Source: Pseudomonadota bacterium
GTDB taxonomy: Bacteria; Pseudomonadota; Gammaproteobacteria; Competibacterales; Competibacteraceae
Assembly: GCA_018240295.1 (NCBI GenBank)
Contig: JAFEGB010000347.1
Location: 1-43,486, forward strand
Direction: 5' to 3'
Length of the DNA: 43,486 nt
Part shown: piece by piece, positions 17,932 to 25,629 of the stretch
How the letters are laid out: each line of letters opens with the position of its first letter
Numbering within the stretch: position 1 is the stretch's first letter
Program-made: the position numbers and the translations under genes
Notes under the pieces: generated by a model
The model's input: only the letters and a program-made list of their open reading frames with translations
What the model was told of the DNA's origin: nothing
The model's database searches: none

Positions 17932-19220
17932 GCCGAAGCTCCGGAGGGACGGCCCTGGGTGCCGGTGTTGCGGTACCACTCCATGATCCAGGCGACGAGG
18001 ATCATCAGCAGCGTGCCGGCGACGCTGACGGCGATCTGCGCCGGCAGCGCACCGTGGAATTCGGTCAGGTAGAAGTGGCCGGTGAACGCCAGCAGCGTGC
18101 CGAGGCAGAAGATCTCCAGCGAATGCCGGCCGCAGATCACGAACGGCCGCGCCAGCCGGCCGTGCAGGAACGCCGCATCCGGGCCGACGCGCTGGGTCAC
18201 GAGGTATGCGAGCGCCAGAAAGTGCAGCAGGCGCAGGATGTCGAGGTTGGTCTTGTCGATCGGATAGATCAGCCGCGCCAGCCAGGCCGGCAGCCAGGTC
18301 TCCAGCGCCGGCCAGTACCAGGTGCCGACCACCGCCAGCGCGAACAGCAGATAGGCAATGCACAGCGGCTGCAGCCAGCGGCGCTGTCGCGTCAGCACCG
18401 CCATCGCCGCCGGACTCAGCGCGCAGCAGGCCCCGATCACGAACAGGAACTGCCAGCAGAGCGGATTGAAGAACCAGGTCCGCCCGGGCGGATAGCCGGC
18501 GAGGTTCCAGTTGTTGGCACCGGCGCCGAGGTACAGCAGCCCCGACAGTCCGAGCACCAGCCACTGGCGGTGCAGCAGCAGCCACAGCAGCGGCGCGAAG
18601 CCGAGCAGCAGCGCGATGTACAGCGGCAGCACGTCCATGTTGGTCGGCCGGAAGCGCAGCAGCAGCGCCTGGATCAGGTTCACGTGCGGTTCGCTGAGGA
18701 AGCCGAGCAGGTTCATTTCCTCCGAGTACATCGGATTGCGGAAGCGCGTTTCCACCCAGCCGATCTGCGCCGTGAACAGCACGAACAGGAAGATGTGCGC
18801 GATGTACAGCTGCCAGGCGCGCTGCAGCAGGCTGGCGCTGCCGTACAGGAAGCCGTGGCGGCGCATCTGGCTGCCGTAGGCGAGCGTCGCGCTGTAGCCG
18901 GCGATGAACACGAAGATCTCGGTCGCATCGCAGAAGCCGTAGTTGCGGACCGTGATCCACGCGACCACGTTCGACGGGATGTGATCGAGGAAGATGTAGA
19001 TCAGCGCCAGTCCGCGGAAGAAATCCAGCCGGGCGTCGCGACCGGCGGGGCGGGGCAAGGCCGGCACCGGCGGGACGGCCGGCAGCACCGCTTCCGGGGG
19101 CGCGGCCGGCTCCGTCACCGGCGCCGGGGGCGGCGCTTCCGCGGGCTCGGCTCGCGACGGCACCGGAGCAGGCCCGGCGGTGACGGGGGGGCGCTTCAGG
19201 ACACGCAGAGCGCTGGGCAA
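17928..19220 (-). CDS. opgC: OpgC-family membrane acyltransferase
   Basis: A polytopic inner-membrane acyltransferase. OpgC in other bacteria adds succinyl groups to osmoregulated periplasmic glucans. It has 430 residues: a Pro/Ala-rich cytoplasmic tail (about 10-58), then the family signature GRDARLDFFRGLALIYIFLDHIP, YGFCDATEIFVFIAGYSATL and about ten membrane helices. ICGRHSLEIFCLGTLLAF lies near the C-terminus. The ATG at 19220 includes the tail; a shorter protein starting nearer the RDARLDFFRG motif has no suitable start codon. It heads an operon with two SGNH proteins (4-bp overlap, then 40 bp). The glucan substrate is inferred from the family; opgG/opgH are not in the window. Confidence 0.9.
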   Translation of the reverse strand: MPSALRVLKRPPVTAGPAPVPSRAEPAEAPPPAPVTEPAAPPEAVLPAVPPVPALPRPAGRDARLDFFRGLALIYIFLDHIPSNVVAWITVRNYGFCDATEIFVFIAGYSATLAYGSQMRRHGFLYGSASLLQRAWQLYIAHIFLFVLFTAQIGWVETRFRNPMYSEEMNLLGFLSEPHVNLIQALLLRFRPTNMDVLPLYIALLLGFAPLLWLLLHRQWLVLGLSGLLYLGAGANNWNLAGYPPGRTWFFNPLCWQFLFVIGACCALSPAAMAVLTRQRRWLQPLCIAYLLFALAVVGTWYWPALETWLPAWLARLIYPIDKTNLDILRLLHFLALAYLVTQRVGPDAAFLHGRLARPFVICGRHSLEIFCLGTLLAFTGHFYLTEFHGALPAQIAVSVAGTLLMILVAWIMEWYRNTGTQGRPSGASA

Positions 19221-19328
19221 GGCGGCGGTCTCCGGCCGGGCGCCGACAGGCAGCGCGGTGCGCGCAGAGTAGGCCGGGCCGCCGGCAGCCGACAGGGCTG
19301 CGCCGGGAGTGGATCAGGAAAGGCGGCC

Positions 19329-19416
19329 GGAGCGCGACGCAGCCGGCGGGTCCGGTCGCGGCCGTGCCGGACCCGGGGCAGGAGAAACCGGACCCGCCGG
19401 CGCTGCGTCGCGCTCC
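19329..19416. repeat. Long imperfect inverted repeat
   Basis: The arm 19329-19356 pairs with 19387-19416 over 28 bp; the right arm has two extra bases. The loop is 30 bases. It lies between the 3' end of the DUF454 gene (19447) and the 5' end of opgC (19220), both on the minus strand. It could terminate the DUF454 transcript and shield opgC, or be a remnant of a mobile repeat. No other copy is seen in the window. Confidence 0.7.
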
Positions 19417-19446
19417 AGTCGTTCGGTGGGCGGCGGTGCGCGGGCT

Positions 19447-19914
19447 TCAGGCGTGCACCGCCGCGGAATCGGGGCCTTCGCGACGGGTCGCGACCCACAG
19501 ACAGCCGAGTGCCCAGCCGCCGGCGAGCACCGCGATCAGCGCCGGCGGCGGCGACAGCAGCAGCGCCGACAGGCCGAGGCTCAGCGTCATGCCGCCGATC
19601 GCGGCGCGCTTGGCCGGACGGGCGATAGCGCCGTGGCACAGGTACGCATACAGCGCCGGCCCGAGCCGCGGATGCGCGAGCAGGCGCGCCGTCAGCCCCG
19701 GGCGCGCCTTCGCCCAGGCCCAGGCCGCGAGCAGCCAGAACACGAAGCTCGGCAGCAGCGGCACGAACAGGCCGAGCGTGCCGAGCCCGAACGCGCCGAA
19801 GCCGAGCGCGGTCAGCGCGTGGCGCGCCAGCGCCGAGCGCACCGGCCGGTGCATCGGGCAGGCCGCGAGCGGATCGGAGCCATCGGGTGCATCGTGGCGG
19901 TACAGGGCGTTCAT
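19447..19914 (-). CDS. YbaN-like DUF454 membrane protein
   Basis: A 155-residue protein with a DUF454-type pattern: ALGFGAFGLGTLGLFVPLLPSFVFWLLAAWAWAK (two close helices with the LP/LLP turn), then LLAHPRLGPALYAYLCHGAI and a second helix pair (about 105-142). YbaN proteins lie in the inner membrane and have no established function. The start is ATG at 19912-19914. It is divergent from the response regulator at 20098. Confidence 0.85.
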   Translation of the reverse strand: MNALYRHDAPDGSDPLAACPMHRPVRSALARHALTALGFGAFGLGTLGLFVPLLPSFVFWLLAAWAWAKARPGLTARLLAHPRLGPALYAYLCHGAIARPAKRAAIGGMTLSLGLSALLLSPPPALIAVLAGGWALGCLWVATRREGPDSAAVHA

Positions 19915-20097
19915 CGGACACTCCGGCGGATCAGGGGACCGTTGCCGGCGCAGTCTGGTCCGGGGCCCGGGCCGGCGGAAATTGAATGTTCCGCTCGCTC
20001 CGATAGCCGCCTGCTATGTCAGTCCGCAGGCTACCGTACCCGCCGGCGGGCCGATCAGGGCAAAATGCCCGCTTTCCGCCACTGCCGGAGCCCGCCG

Positions 20098-20769
20098 ATG
20101 CGTCTGCTGCTCGTCGAGGACGACCGCATGATCGGGCGCAGCGTCGAGCAGGGCCTGAAGCTGGAGGGCTACGCCGTCGACTGGGTGCTCGATGGCATCT
20201 CCGCCGAAGCCGCGCTCGCCGAGACCGATTACGAACTGGTGCTGCTCGATCTCGGCCTGCCGCGCAAGGACGGGCTGGCCGTGCTCACGAGCCTGCGCAA
20301 GGCCGGCAACGCCGTGCCGGTGCTGATCCTGACCGCGCGCGATGCCGTGTCGGACCGCGTGCGCGGGCTCGACGCCGGCGCCGACGACTATCTGGTCAAG
20401 CCCTTCGAGCTCGACGAACTCGCCGCGCGCATCCGCGCGCTGGCGCGGCGGCGCGGCGGCCGGCCGACGCCGCTGATCGAGCACGGCGCGCTGACGCTCG
20501 ATCCGGCCAGCCACGAGGTCACGCTCGCCGGCACGCCGCTCGCGCTGTCGCCGCGCGAGTTCGCGCTGCTGCACGCGCTGCTCGCCGAACCCGGCGTGCC
20601 GCAGTCGCGCGCCAAGCTCGAAGAGCAGGTCTACGGCTGGGGCGAGGAGCTCGAAAGCAACGCCGTCGAGGTCCACATCCACGCGCTGCGCCGCAAGCTC
20701 GGGGCCGCCTGGATCGCCAACCTGCGCGGCGTCGGCTGGTTCGTGCCGCGCGAGCCGCCACCGGCATGA
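20098..20769 (+). CDS. OmpR-family response regulator (QseB/PmrA-like)
   Basis: A 223-residue regulator. The receiver domain has the acidic residues D8/D9, phospho-acceptor D51 (LVLLDLGLPRKDG), LTARDAVSDRVRGLDAGADDY and the Lys in LVKPFEL. The winged-helix DNA-binding domain (about 125-220) shows LSPREFALLHALLAEPG, RAKLEEQVYGW, VEVHIHALRRKL and RGVGWFV. It belongs with QseB/PmrA/TctD regulators by layout. The start is ATG at 20098. The sensor kinase follows after 31 bp. A small palindrome (GGGCAAAATGCCC, 20058-20070) 27 bases upstream of the ATG may include the -10 or an autoregulatory site. The signal is unknown. Confidence 0.95.
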   Translation: MRLLLVEDDRMIGRSVEQGLKLEGYAVDWVLDGISAEAALAETDYELVLLDLGLPRKDGLAVLTSLRKAGNAVPVLILTARDAVSDRVRGLDAGADDYLVKPFELDELAARIRALARRRGGRPTPLIEHGALTLDPASHEVTLAGTPLALSPREFALLHALLAEPGVPQSRAKLEEQVYGWGEELESNAVEVHIHALRRKLGAAWIANLRGVGWFVPREPPPA

Positions 20770-20800
20770 AGCCCCGCCGCGCCGCCGCGCCCGCGGCCCG

Positions 20801-22105
20801 ATGAACTCGATCCGCCGGCATCTGCTGCTCGCGCTGCTGTGCGCCGTGCTGCTCGGCTCGCTGGCCGGGGCCTGGGCGACCTGGCGCGGCGTGCGCGAGG
20901 AGCTCGACGAGATCTTCGACTACAACCTGCGCCAGCTCGCGCTGTCGATGCGCGACATGGCCTATGGCGTGGCCACCGCGCTGCCGCTGCCCGATCCCGA
21001 GTTCGATTTCGTGATCCAGGTCTGGAACGCCGCCGGCGCCCGCCTGTACTACGCGCACCGCCACGCCGACCCGCCCGGCCCGGCCGGGCCGGGCTTCTCG
21101 ACCACGAACACCAGCGAGGGGCGCTGGCGCGTGTTCGCCATCGTCGCCGATGGGCTGTTCGTGCAGGTCGCGCATCCGCTGGCGGTGCGCGAGCGGCTGG
21201 CCGCCGAGGCGGCGCTGCGCACGCTGCTGCCCTACCTGCTGCTGCTGCCGCTGCTCGCCATCGTGGTCGGCTGGCTGGTCGGGCGCGGGCTCGCACCGCT
21301 GCGGCGCGTGACGCGCGCGGTCGCGGCACGGCGCGCCGACAGCCTGGAGCCGGTCGCGCTCACCGATGTGCCGGACGAGATCCAGCCGCTGGTCGAGGCG
21401 CTGAACGGCCTGCTGGCGCGGCTGGCCACGGCGCTGCAGGCGCAGCGCGACTTCACGGCCGATGCCGCGCACGAACTGCGCAGCCCGCTGACCGCGCTGA
21501 GCCTGCAGGTGCAGCTGCTCGAACGCGCCCACGACGCGACCGGTCGCGCCGCGGCGCTCGCCGAGCTGCGCGGCGGCATCGCGCGCGCCGTGCATCTGGT
21601 CGATCAGCTGCTGAAGCTCGCGCGCCTCGGCCCCGAAGTCGGCAGCGCCACCGAGCCGGTCCGCCTCGCCGAGCTGGCCGCGCGCGTGCTCGCCGAGCAC
21701 GCCCCGCTCGCCACGGCCAAGGCCATCGATCTCGGCCTCGGCGAGGTCGACCCGGCGCTCAGCGTGCGCGGCGATCCGGCCGGGCTGCGGCTGCTGCTGT
21801 CGAACCTCGTCGGCAACGCCGTGCGCTACACGCCGGACGGCGGCCGCGTCGATGTCTCGGTGCTCGCCGAGGGTCCGCAGGCCTTGCTGGTGGTCAGCGA
21901 CACCGGCCCCGGCATCCCGGCCGACGAGCGCGGCCGCGTGTTCGACCGCTTCTACCGCCGGCCCGGCGAAACCGCCGAAGGCAGCGGCCTCGGGCTCGCG
22001 ATCGTGCGCGCGGTCGCCGATCGCCACGGCGCCGACGTGCGCCTCGGGGACGCCGACGGCGGCGGCCTGCGCGTCGAGGTGCGCTTCCCGCCGGCCGCGG
22101 CCTGA
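20801..22105 (+). CDS. Membrane sensor histidine kinase (QseC/PmrB-like)
   Basis: A 434-residue two-span HisKA kinase. The first membrane segment is about 8-27, the periplasmic sensor about 28-140 and the second segment about 145-165, followed by a HAMP-like linker (RGLAPLRRVTRAVAARR). The H-box RDFTADAAHELRSPLTAL has phospho-acceptor H224. The ATPase domain has the N box (LLLSNLVGNAVRYTP), DTGPGIP (G1) and GSGLGLAIVRAVADRHG (G2). It partners the upstream OmpR-type regulator. The short N-terminal sensor resembles those of QseC/PmrB and TctE, but I cannot assign a ligand. Confidence 0.95.
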   Translation: MNSIRRHLLLALLCAVLLGSLAGAWATWRGVREELDEIFDYNLRQLALSMRDMAYGVATALPLPDPEFDFVIQVWNAAGARLYYAHRHADPPGPAGPGFSTTNTSEGRWRVFAIVADGLFVQVAHPLAVRERLAAEAALRTLLPYLLLLPLLAIVVGWLVGRGLAPLRRVTRAVAARRADSLEPVALTDVPDEIQPLVEALNGLLARLATALQAQRDFTADAAHELRSPLTALSLQVQLLERAHDATGRAAALAELRGGIARAVHLVDQLLKLARLGPEVGSATEPVRLAELAARVLAEHAPLATAKAIDLGLGEVDPALSVRGDPAGLRLLLSNLVGNAVRYTPDGGRVDVSVLAEGPQALLVVSDTGPGIPADERGRVFDRFYRRPGETAEGSGLGLAIVRAVADRHGADVRLGDADGGGLRVEVRFPPAAA

Positions 22106-22155
22106 GCCTGCCGCCGCGCTACACTGCCCGCCCCGCCGCCGCTTCGTCCGCCGCC

Positions 22156-24165
22156 GTGCATACGCTGAACCCGCCCCAACGCGCCGCCGTGCTGCACATC
22201 GACGGCCCGCTGCTCGTGCTCGCCGGCGCCGGCTCCGGCAAGACGCGCGTGATCACGCAGAAGATCGCCTACCTGATCCGCGACTGCGGCATCCGCGCCC
22301 GCCACATCGCCGCCGTGACCTTCACGAACAAGGCCGCGCGCGAGATGCAGGAGCGCGTCGGCAAGCTCGTGAAGGGCCCGGAGGCGCAGGGCCTGCGCGT
22401 ATCGACCTTCCATACGCTCGGCCTCGACATCCTGCGCCGCGAACTGAAGGCCGCCGGCTACCGCAGCGGCTTCTCGATCTACGACGCGCGCGACACGCTG
22501 CAGCTGCTGCAGGCGCTCGATGACGGCCTCGACAAGGACGACGCGCAGAAGGCGCAGTGGACGATCTCGCACTGGAAGAACGCGCTGGTGGAGCCCGCAG
22601 ACGCGCTCGCCGAGGCGCAGGACGACATGACCGCCGACGCCGCCCGACTGTACGCGCGCTACGCCGAACAGCTGCGCGCCTACAACGCCGTCGACTTCGA
22701 CGACCTGATCCTGCAGCCGCTGCGGCTGTTCCAGCGCGAGCCCGAGGCGCTCGAACGCTGGCAGCAGCGCATCCATTACCTGCTGGTCGACGAGTACCAG
22801 GACACCAACACCTGCCAGTACCAGCTGGTGCGCGCGCTGCTCGGGGTGCGCGCCAACCTGACCGCGGTCGGCGACGACGACCAGTCGATCTACGCCTGGC
22901 GCGGCGCGCAGCCGCAGAACCTGCGCCTGCTCGCCGAGGACTTCCCGCAGCTGAAGATCGTCAAGCTCGAACAGAACTACCGTTCGAGCCGGCGCATCCT
23001 GCATGCCGCCAACACGCTGATCGCCAACAACCCGCACGTGTTCGACAAGAAGCTCTGGAGCGAGCACGCGCACGGCGAGCCGATCCGCGTCATCGTCTGC
23101 AAGGACGGCGACGACGAGGTCGCGCGCGTGGTCTCGGAACTCGTGCACCAGCGCCTGCGCCGGCGCACGCAGTGGCGCGACTACGCGATCCTGTACCGCG
23201 GCAACCATCAGGCCCGGCCCTTCGAGACCGCGCTGCGCCAGCAGAACGTGCCGTACCGGATCACCGGCGGCCAGAGCTTCTTCGCGCAGGCCGAGGTCAA
23301 GGACGTGCTCGCCTACCTGCGCCTGCTCGTGAACCCCGAGGACGACGCCGCCTTCGTGCGCATCGCCAACGTGCCGCGGCGCGAACTCGGGCCGGCGACG
23401 CTCGAAAAGCTCGCGCACTACGCCGCCGGCCGCGGGCTGGCGCTGCTGCCGGCCTGCCGCGAACTCGGCCTCGCGCAGCAGCTGCCCGAACGCGCCGCCG
23501 AACGCCTCGCCGGCTTCGCGCACTGGCTGGACGATGTCGCCGAACGCGCGCGCAGCGGCGAGCCGGCGGCCGTGGTCCGCGAGATGCTCGCCGAGCTGCA
23601 CTACGAGGACTGGCTGAAGGAACAGGCGAACGACCCGAAGCAGGGCGCGCGGCGCATGCAGAGCGTGCACGAACTCACCGACTGGCTGGCGCGCATGGGC
23701 GAGACCGGCGACGGCAGCGCGCCGCCCTCGCTGGCCGAGCGCGTCGCGAAGATGGCGCTGATCGACCTGCTGGAGCGCCAGGAGGGCGAGGAGGCGCACG
23801 ACGAGGTGACGCTGATGACGCTGCACGCCGCCAAGGGGCTGGAGTTCCCGCACGTGTTCGTCGTCGGCATCGAGGAGGAACTGCTGCCGCACCGCAACAG
23901 CATCGACGCCGGCACCATCGAGGAGGAGCGGCGCCTCGCCTACGTCGGCATCACCCGCGCGCAGAAGACGCTGACGCTGACGCTCGCGCAGCGGCGCAGG
24001 AAGTACGGCAACTGGGAAAGCTGCGAACCGAGCCGCTTCCTCGCCGAACTGCCGCAGGCCGACCTCGAATGGGAAGGCGCCGGCATCGAGCTCGCTCCGG
24101 AAGTGAAGAAGGAGCGCGGCCGCGAACGCCTCGCCGGGCTGCGCGCGCTGCTCGACAAGCCCTGA
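22156..24165 (+). CDS. rep: ATP-dependent DNA helicase Rep
   Basis: A 3'-5' superfamily 1A helicase that removes proteins ahead of the replication fork. It has 669 residues, close to E. coli Rep (673). Motif I AGAGSGKT lies at 23-30, motif II DEYQDTN from 212, motif III GDDDQSIYAWRGA, motif IV LEQNYRS, motif V TLMTLHAAKGLEF and motif VI AYVGITRAQKTL. The Rep-like start (HTLNPPQRAAV) directs the choice of the GTG at 22156; the frame upstream is open through the kinase gene but unrelated. The absence of the UvrD/PcrA C-terminal tail favours Rep. A TACACT at 22120-22125 could be its -10. Confidence 0.97.
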   Translation: MHTLNPPQRAAVLHIDGPLLVLAGAGSGKTRVITQKIAYLIRDCGIRARHIAAVTFTNKAAREMQERVGKLVKGPEAQGLRVSTFHTLGLDILRRELKAAGYRSGFSIYDARDTLQLLQALDDGLDKDDAQKAQWTISHWKNALVEPADALAEAQDDMTADAARLYARYAEQLRAYNAVDFDDLILQPLRLFQREPEALERWQQRIHYLLVDEYQDTNTCQYQLVRALLGVRANLTAVGDDDQSIYAWRGAQPQNLRLLAEDFPQLKIVKLEQNYRSSRRILHAANTLIANNPHVFDKKLWSEHAHGEPIRVIVCKDGDDEVARVVSELVHQRLRRRTQWRDYAILYRGNHQARPFETALRQQNVPYRITGGQSFFAQAEVKDVLAYLRLLVNPEDDAAFVRIANVPRRELGPATLEKLAHYAAGRGLALLPACRELGLAQQLPERAAERLAGFAHWLDDVAERARSGEPAAVVREMLAELHYEDWLKEQANDPKQGARRMQSVHELTDWLARMGETGDGSAPPSLAERVAKMALIDLLERQEGEEAHDEVTLMTLHAAKGLEFPHVFVVGIEEELLPHRNSIDAGTIEEERRLAYVGITRAQKTLTLTLAQRRRKYGNWESCEPSRFLAELPQADLEWEGAGIELAPEVKKERGRERLAGLRALLDKP

Positions 24166-24577
24166 GCCGAACCGTGCTTGCCTTGCAACGGATGACGCGG
24201 ACCGGGGCCAGGTCATTTGCCTGCCTGCGGATTTTTCCGGGCGGAATCGCGCCTGCTTGCCATTGCCGTTTTTTAAGGAAAGCGCTGCTTTCGCGACCGG
24301 AGTTGCAGGCCTTCAACAGCTTGCACAACCGTAATGTCACAGGCGTTGACTCCTGAATGCTGGCGATTACCCTGCCAGCATCGTTGCAAGATTTGACATA
24401 GATCAATACAGATCAATGTGGCGTCCCGGACGGTCGGCATCGCCTCGTTCCGAAACTCCGTGCCTGATCCATCAAACGCATCGGCCCGCACCCGATGCCG
24501 TCGATGACCATTGCTCTTTGAACCGGCCCATTCCCCGGGGCCTCATTCACACCCCGGCAAAAGACAGGGAGCGAATC
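24166..24577. other. 412-bp intergenic region with inverted repeat and FNR-like site
   Basis: The stretch is visibly less G+C-rich than its neighbours. It holds a perfect 8-bp inverted repeat with a 9-base spacer (24357-24364 with 24374-24381, ATGCTGGC/GCCAGCAT), then the FNR/Anr-like box at 24393-24406, then about 170 bases of leader to the DUF2505 gene. TTGACA at 24393 also resembles a -35 element. I see no convincing gene in either strand. Confidence 0.6.
24393..24406 (+). promoter_or_regulatory. FNR/Anr-like binding site
   Basis: TTGACATAGATCAA differs at one position from the FNR/Anr consensus TTGAT-N4-ATCAA, and a second ATCAA half-site follows at 24412-24416. It lies 171 bases upstream of the DUF2505 ATG on the plus strand, and no minus-strand gene begins nearby. 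Oxygen- or nitric-oxide-responsive control is suggested but not shown. Confidence 0.5.
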
Positions 24578-25078
24578 ATGGAAACCCTTTCGGTCAGCCA
24601 CGAAATCCACTGCAGCGCCGATCGTTTCTGGACGACGTTCTTCGATCCGGATTTCAACGAACAAATGTTCGTGCAGGAACTCGGCTTTCGCGATTACTGC
24701 GTGCTGGAACAGAAGGAATCCGAAAACGGCATCGAATGCCGTTCGACCGGCGTCATCGAATCGCATCTGGCAACGCCGCTGCGCACGCTGACCGGTCAGG
24801 AAATGCGCTACGTGCAGCAGGGCTGCTTCGACCGCAGCAGCCGCTGTTACCGCTGGCAGAGCGTGCCCGCGCGCATGGCCGATCGCCTGCGCCTGGAAGG
24901 CAGCATGCGCATCGAGCCGATCGGCACCGACTGCGTGCGCCGCATCGTCGAATTCAACGTCGAGGCGCGCATCTTCGGCATCGGTGGCCTGCTGGAAAGC
25001 AAGGTTGTGAAGGAATTGTCGGCCGAATGCGAAGTCAGCGCCGCAGCGATGAACCGCTATTTCGAAGCCAGCCACTGA
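24578..25078 (+). CDS. DUF2505 (START/SRPBCC-like) protein
   Basis: A 166-residue soluble protein. The pattern HEIHCSADRFWTTFFDPDFNE, ELGFRDYCVLEQKE, RWQSVPARMADRLRLEGSMRIEPIG, CVRRIVEFNVEARIFGIGGLLE is that of DUF2505, a Bet v1/START-like fold able to bind hydrophobic ligands. No ligand is known to me. The start is ATG at 24578, with GGGAG eight bases upstream; the open frame before it is not conserved. The leader is long and carries a possible FNR-like site. Followed by a terminator-like hairpin at 25126-25148. Confidence 0.85.
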   Translation: METLSVSHEIHCSADRFWTTFFDPDFNEQMFVQELGFRDYCVLEQKESENGIECRSTGVIESHLATPLRTLTGQEMRYVQQGCFDRSSRCYRWQSVPARMADRLRLEGSMRIEPIGTDCVRRIVEFNVEARIFGIGGLLESKVVKELSAECEVSAAAMNRYFEASH

Positions 25079-25125
25079 AGCCTTTCGTCCCGGCACTCAT
25101 TTTTCCCTGATTTCCGGGCACTGCC

Positions 25126-25148
25126 GGCGCGGATCCGCCATCCGCGCC
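25126..25148. terminator. Hairpin after the DUF2505 gene
   Basis: A perfect 9-bp stem (25126-25134 with 25140-25148, GGCGCGGAT/ATCCGCGCC) and 5-nt loop, 48 bases past the DUF2505 stop and facing the minus-strand gene fragment that ends at 25229. No T-run follows. A shared terminator is the simplest reading. Confidence 0.5.
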
Positions 25149-25228
25149 ACGGCGACCGTCCAACCGGCATTGCGGAGTGGCTGCTTCGGGTCAGCCTTGC
25201 TCCGGCGGCGTATCGTTGCGCACGATGC

Positions 25229-25611
25229 TCAGGGTCGGCGCACGCGACGCTGCCGGTGATGCCGCCGCTCCGCCTCTTTCCGCTGCACCGGCTGCAGCGT
25301 CAGCCTGTCCATGCGACGGGTCTGCAAGGCATCACGCAGGACGGCGTGAAGGATTCCGCCGATGCCGACCTCGATGCCGGCATCGCGAAAGTGCCTGAAA
25401 TACAAAAGTGCCTGAAATACATGATCGTGATCTGCGTCCGGGCTTCGGGCCGGAAACGCAGCATGAATCCGCTGCGCAATGACTGCTGCGCATTCGCGAA
25501 GCATTCCTCGATCAGCCGTGCCGGTTCGTCGATTTCCGGATGGCGCAGCGCCAGACAGGCGCCAATCTGCCGGCGCAGCTCCTCGGGTGGCGTGGCCGGT
25601 CTCCGCGGCAA
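25229..25611 (-). pseudogene. Hypothetical gene disrupted by a 17-bp tandem duplication
   Basis: A minus-strand frame beginning near 25611 (TTG; no good start codon) reads RRPATPPEELRRQIGACLAL, HPEIDEPARLIEECFANAQQ and RPEARTQITIMYFRHF. It shifts at a perfect 17-bp tandem duplication (25388-25421) and ends at 25300 in an unlike tail. Removing one copy restores a frame: RDAGIEVGIGGILHAVLRDAL, QTRRMDRLTLQPVQRKEAERR, ending at 25229. The restored protein would be about 127 residues, soluble, helical and basic at the C-terminus. I do not recognise a family. It directly follows the TPR-methyltransferase gene. A real protein with a late shift, or an assembly error, are the alternatives. Confidence 0.6.
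25388..25421. repeat. Perfect 17-bp tandem duplication
   Basis: The unit AAAGTGCCTGAAATACA occurs twice head to tail (25388-25404 and 25405-25421). Seventeen is not a multiple of three, so it shifts the frame of the minus-strand gene through it. This looks like a recent replication-slippage event. Confidence 0.95.
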
Positions 25612-25629
25612 GGACCCGGGGCCGGGAGT

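Noticed and set aside
24278-24292. Small hairpin (GAAAGC/GCTTTC) after rep as a terminator
   Set aside because: The stem is only 6 bp with a 3-base loop and no T-run follows; the run of Ts lies before it.
24361-24376. Sigma-54 -24/-12-like spacing (TGGC-N8-TGCC, GG-N10-GC)
   Set aside because: Only the GG/GC core fits; most consensus positions differ and the bases are already explained by the inverted repeat. No enhancer-binding regulator gene is nearby.
24273-24491. 72-residue minus-strand open frame in the intergenic region
   Set aside because: No family pattern and no clear ribosome-binding site; it overlaps the FNR-like and inverted-repeat elements.
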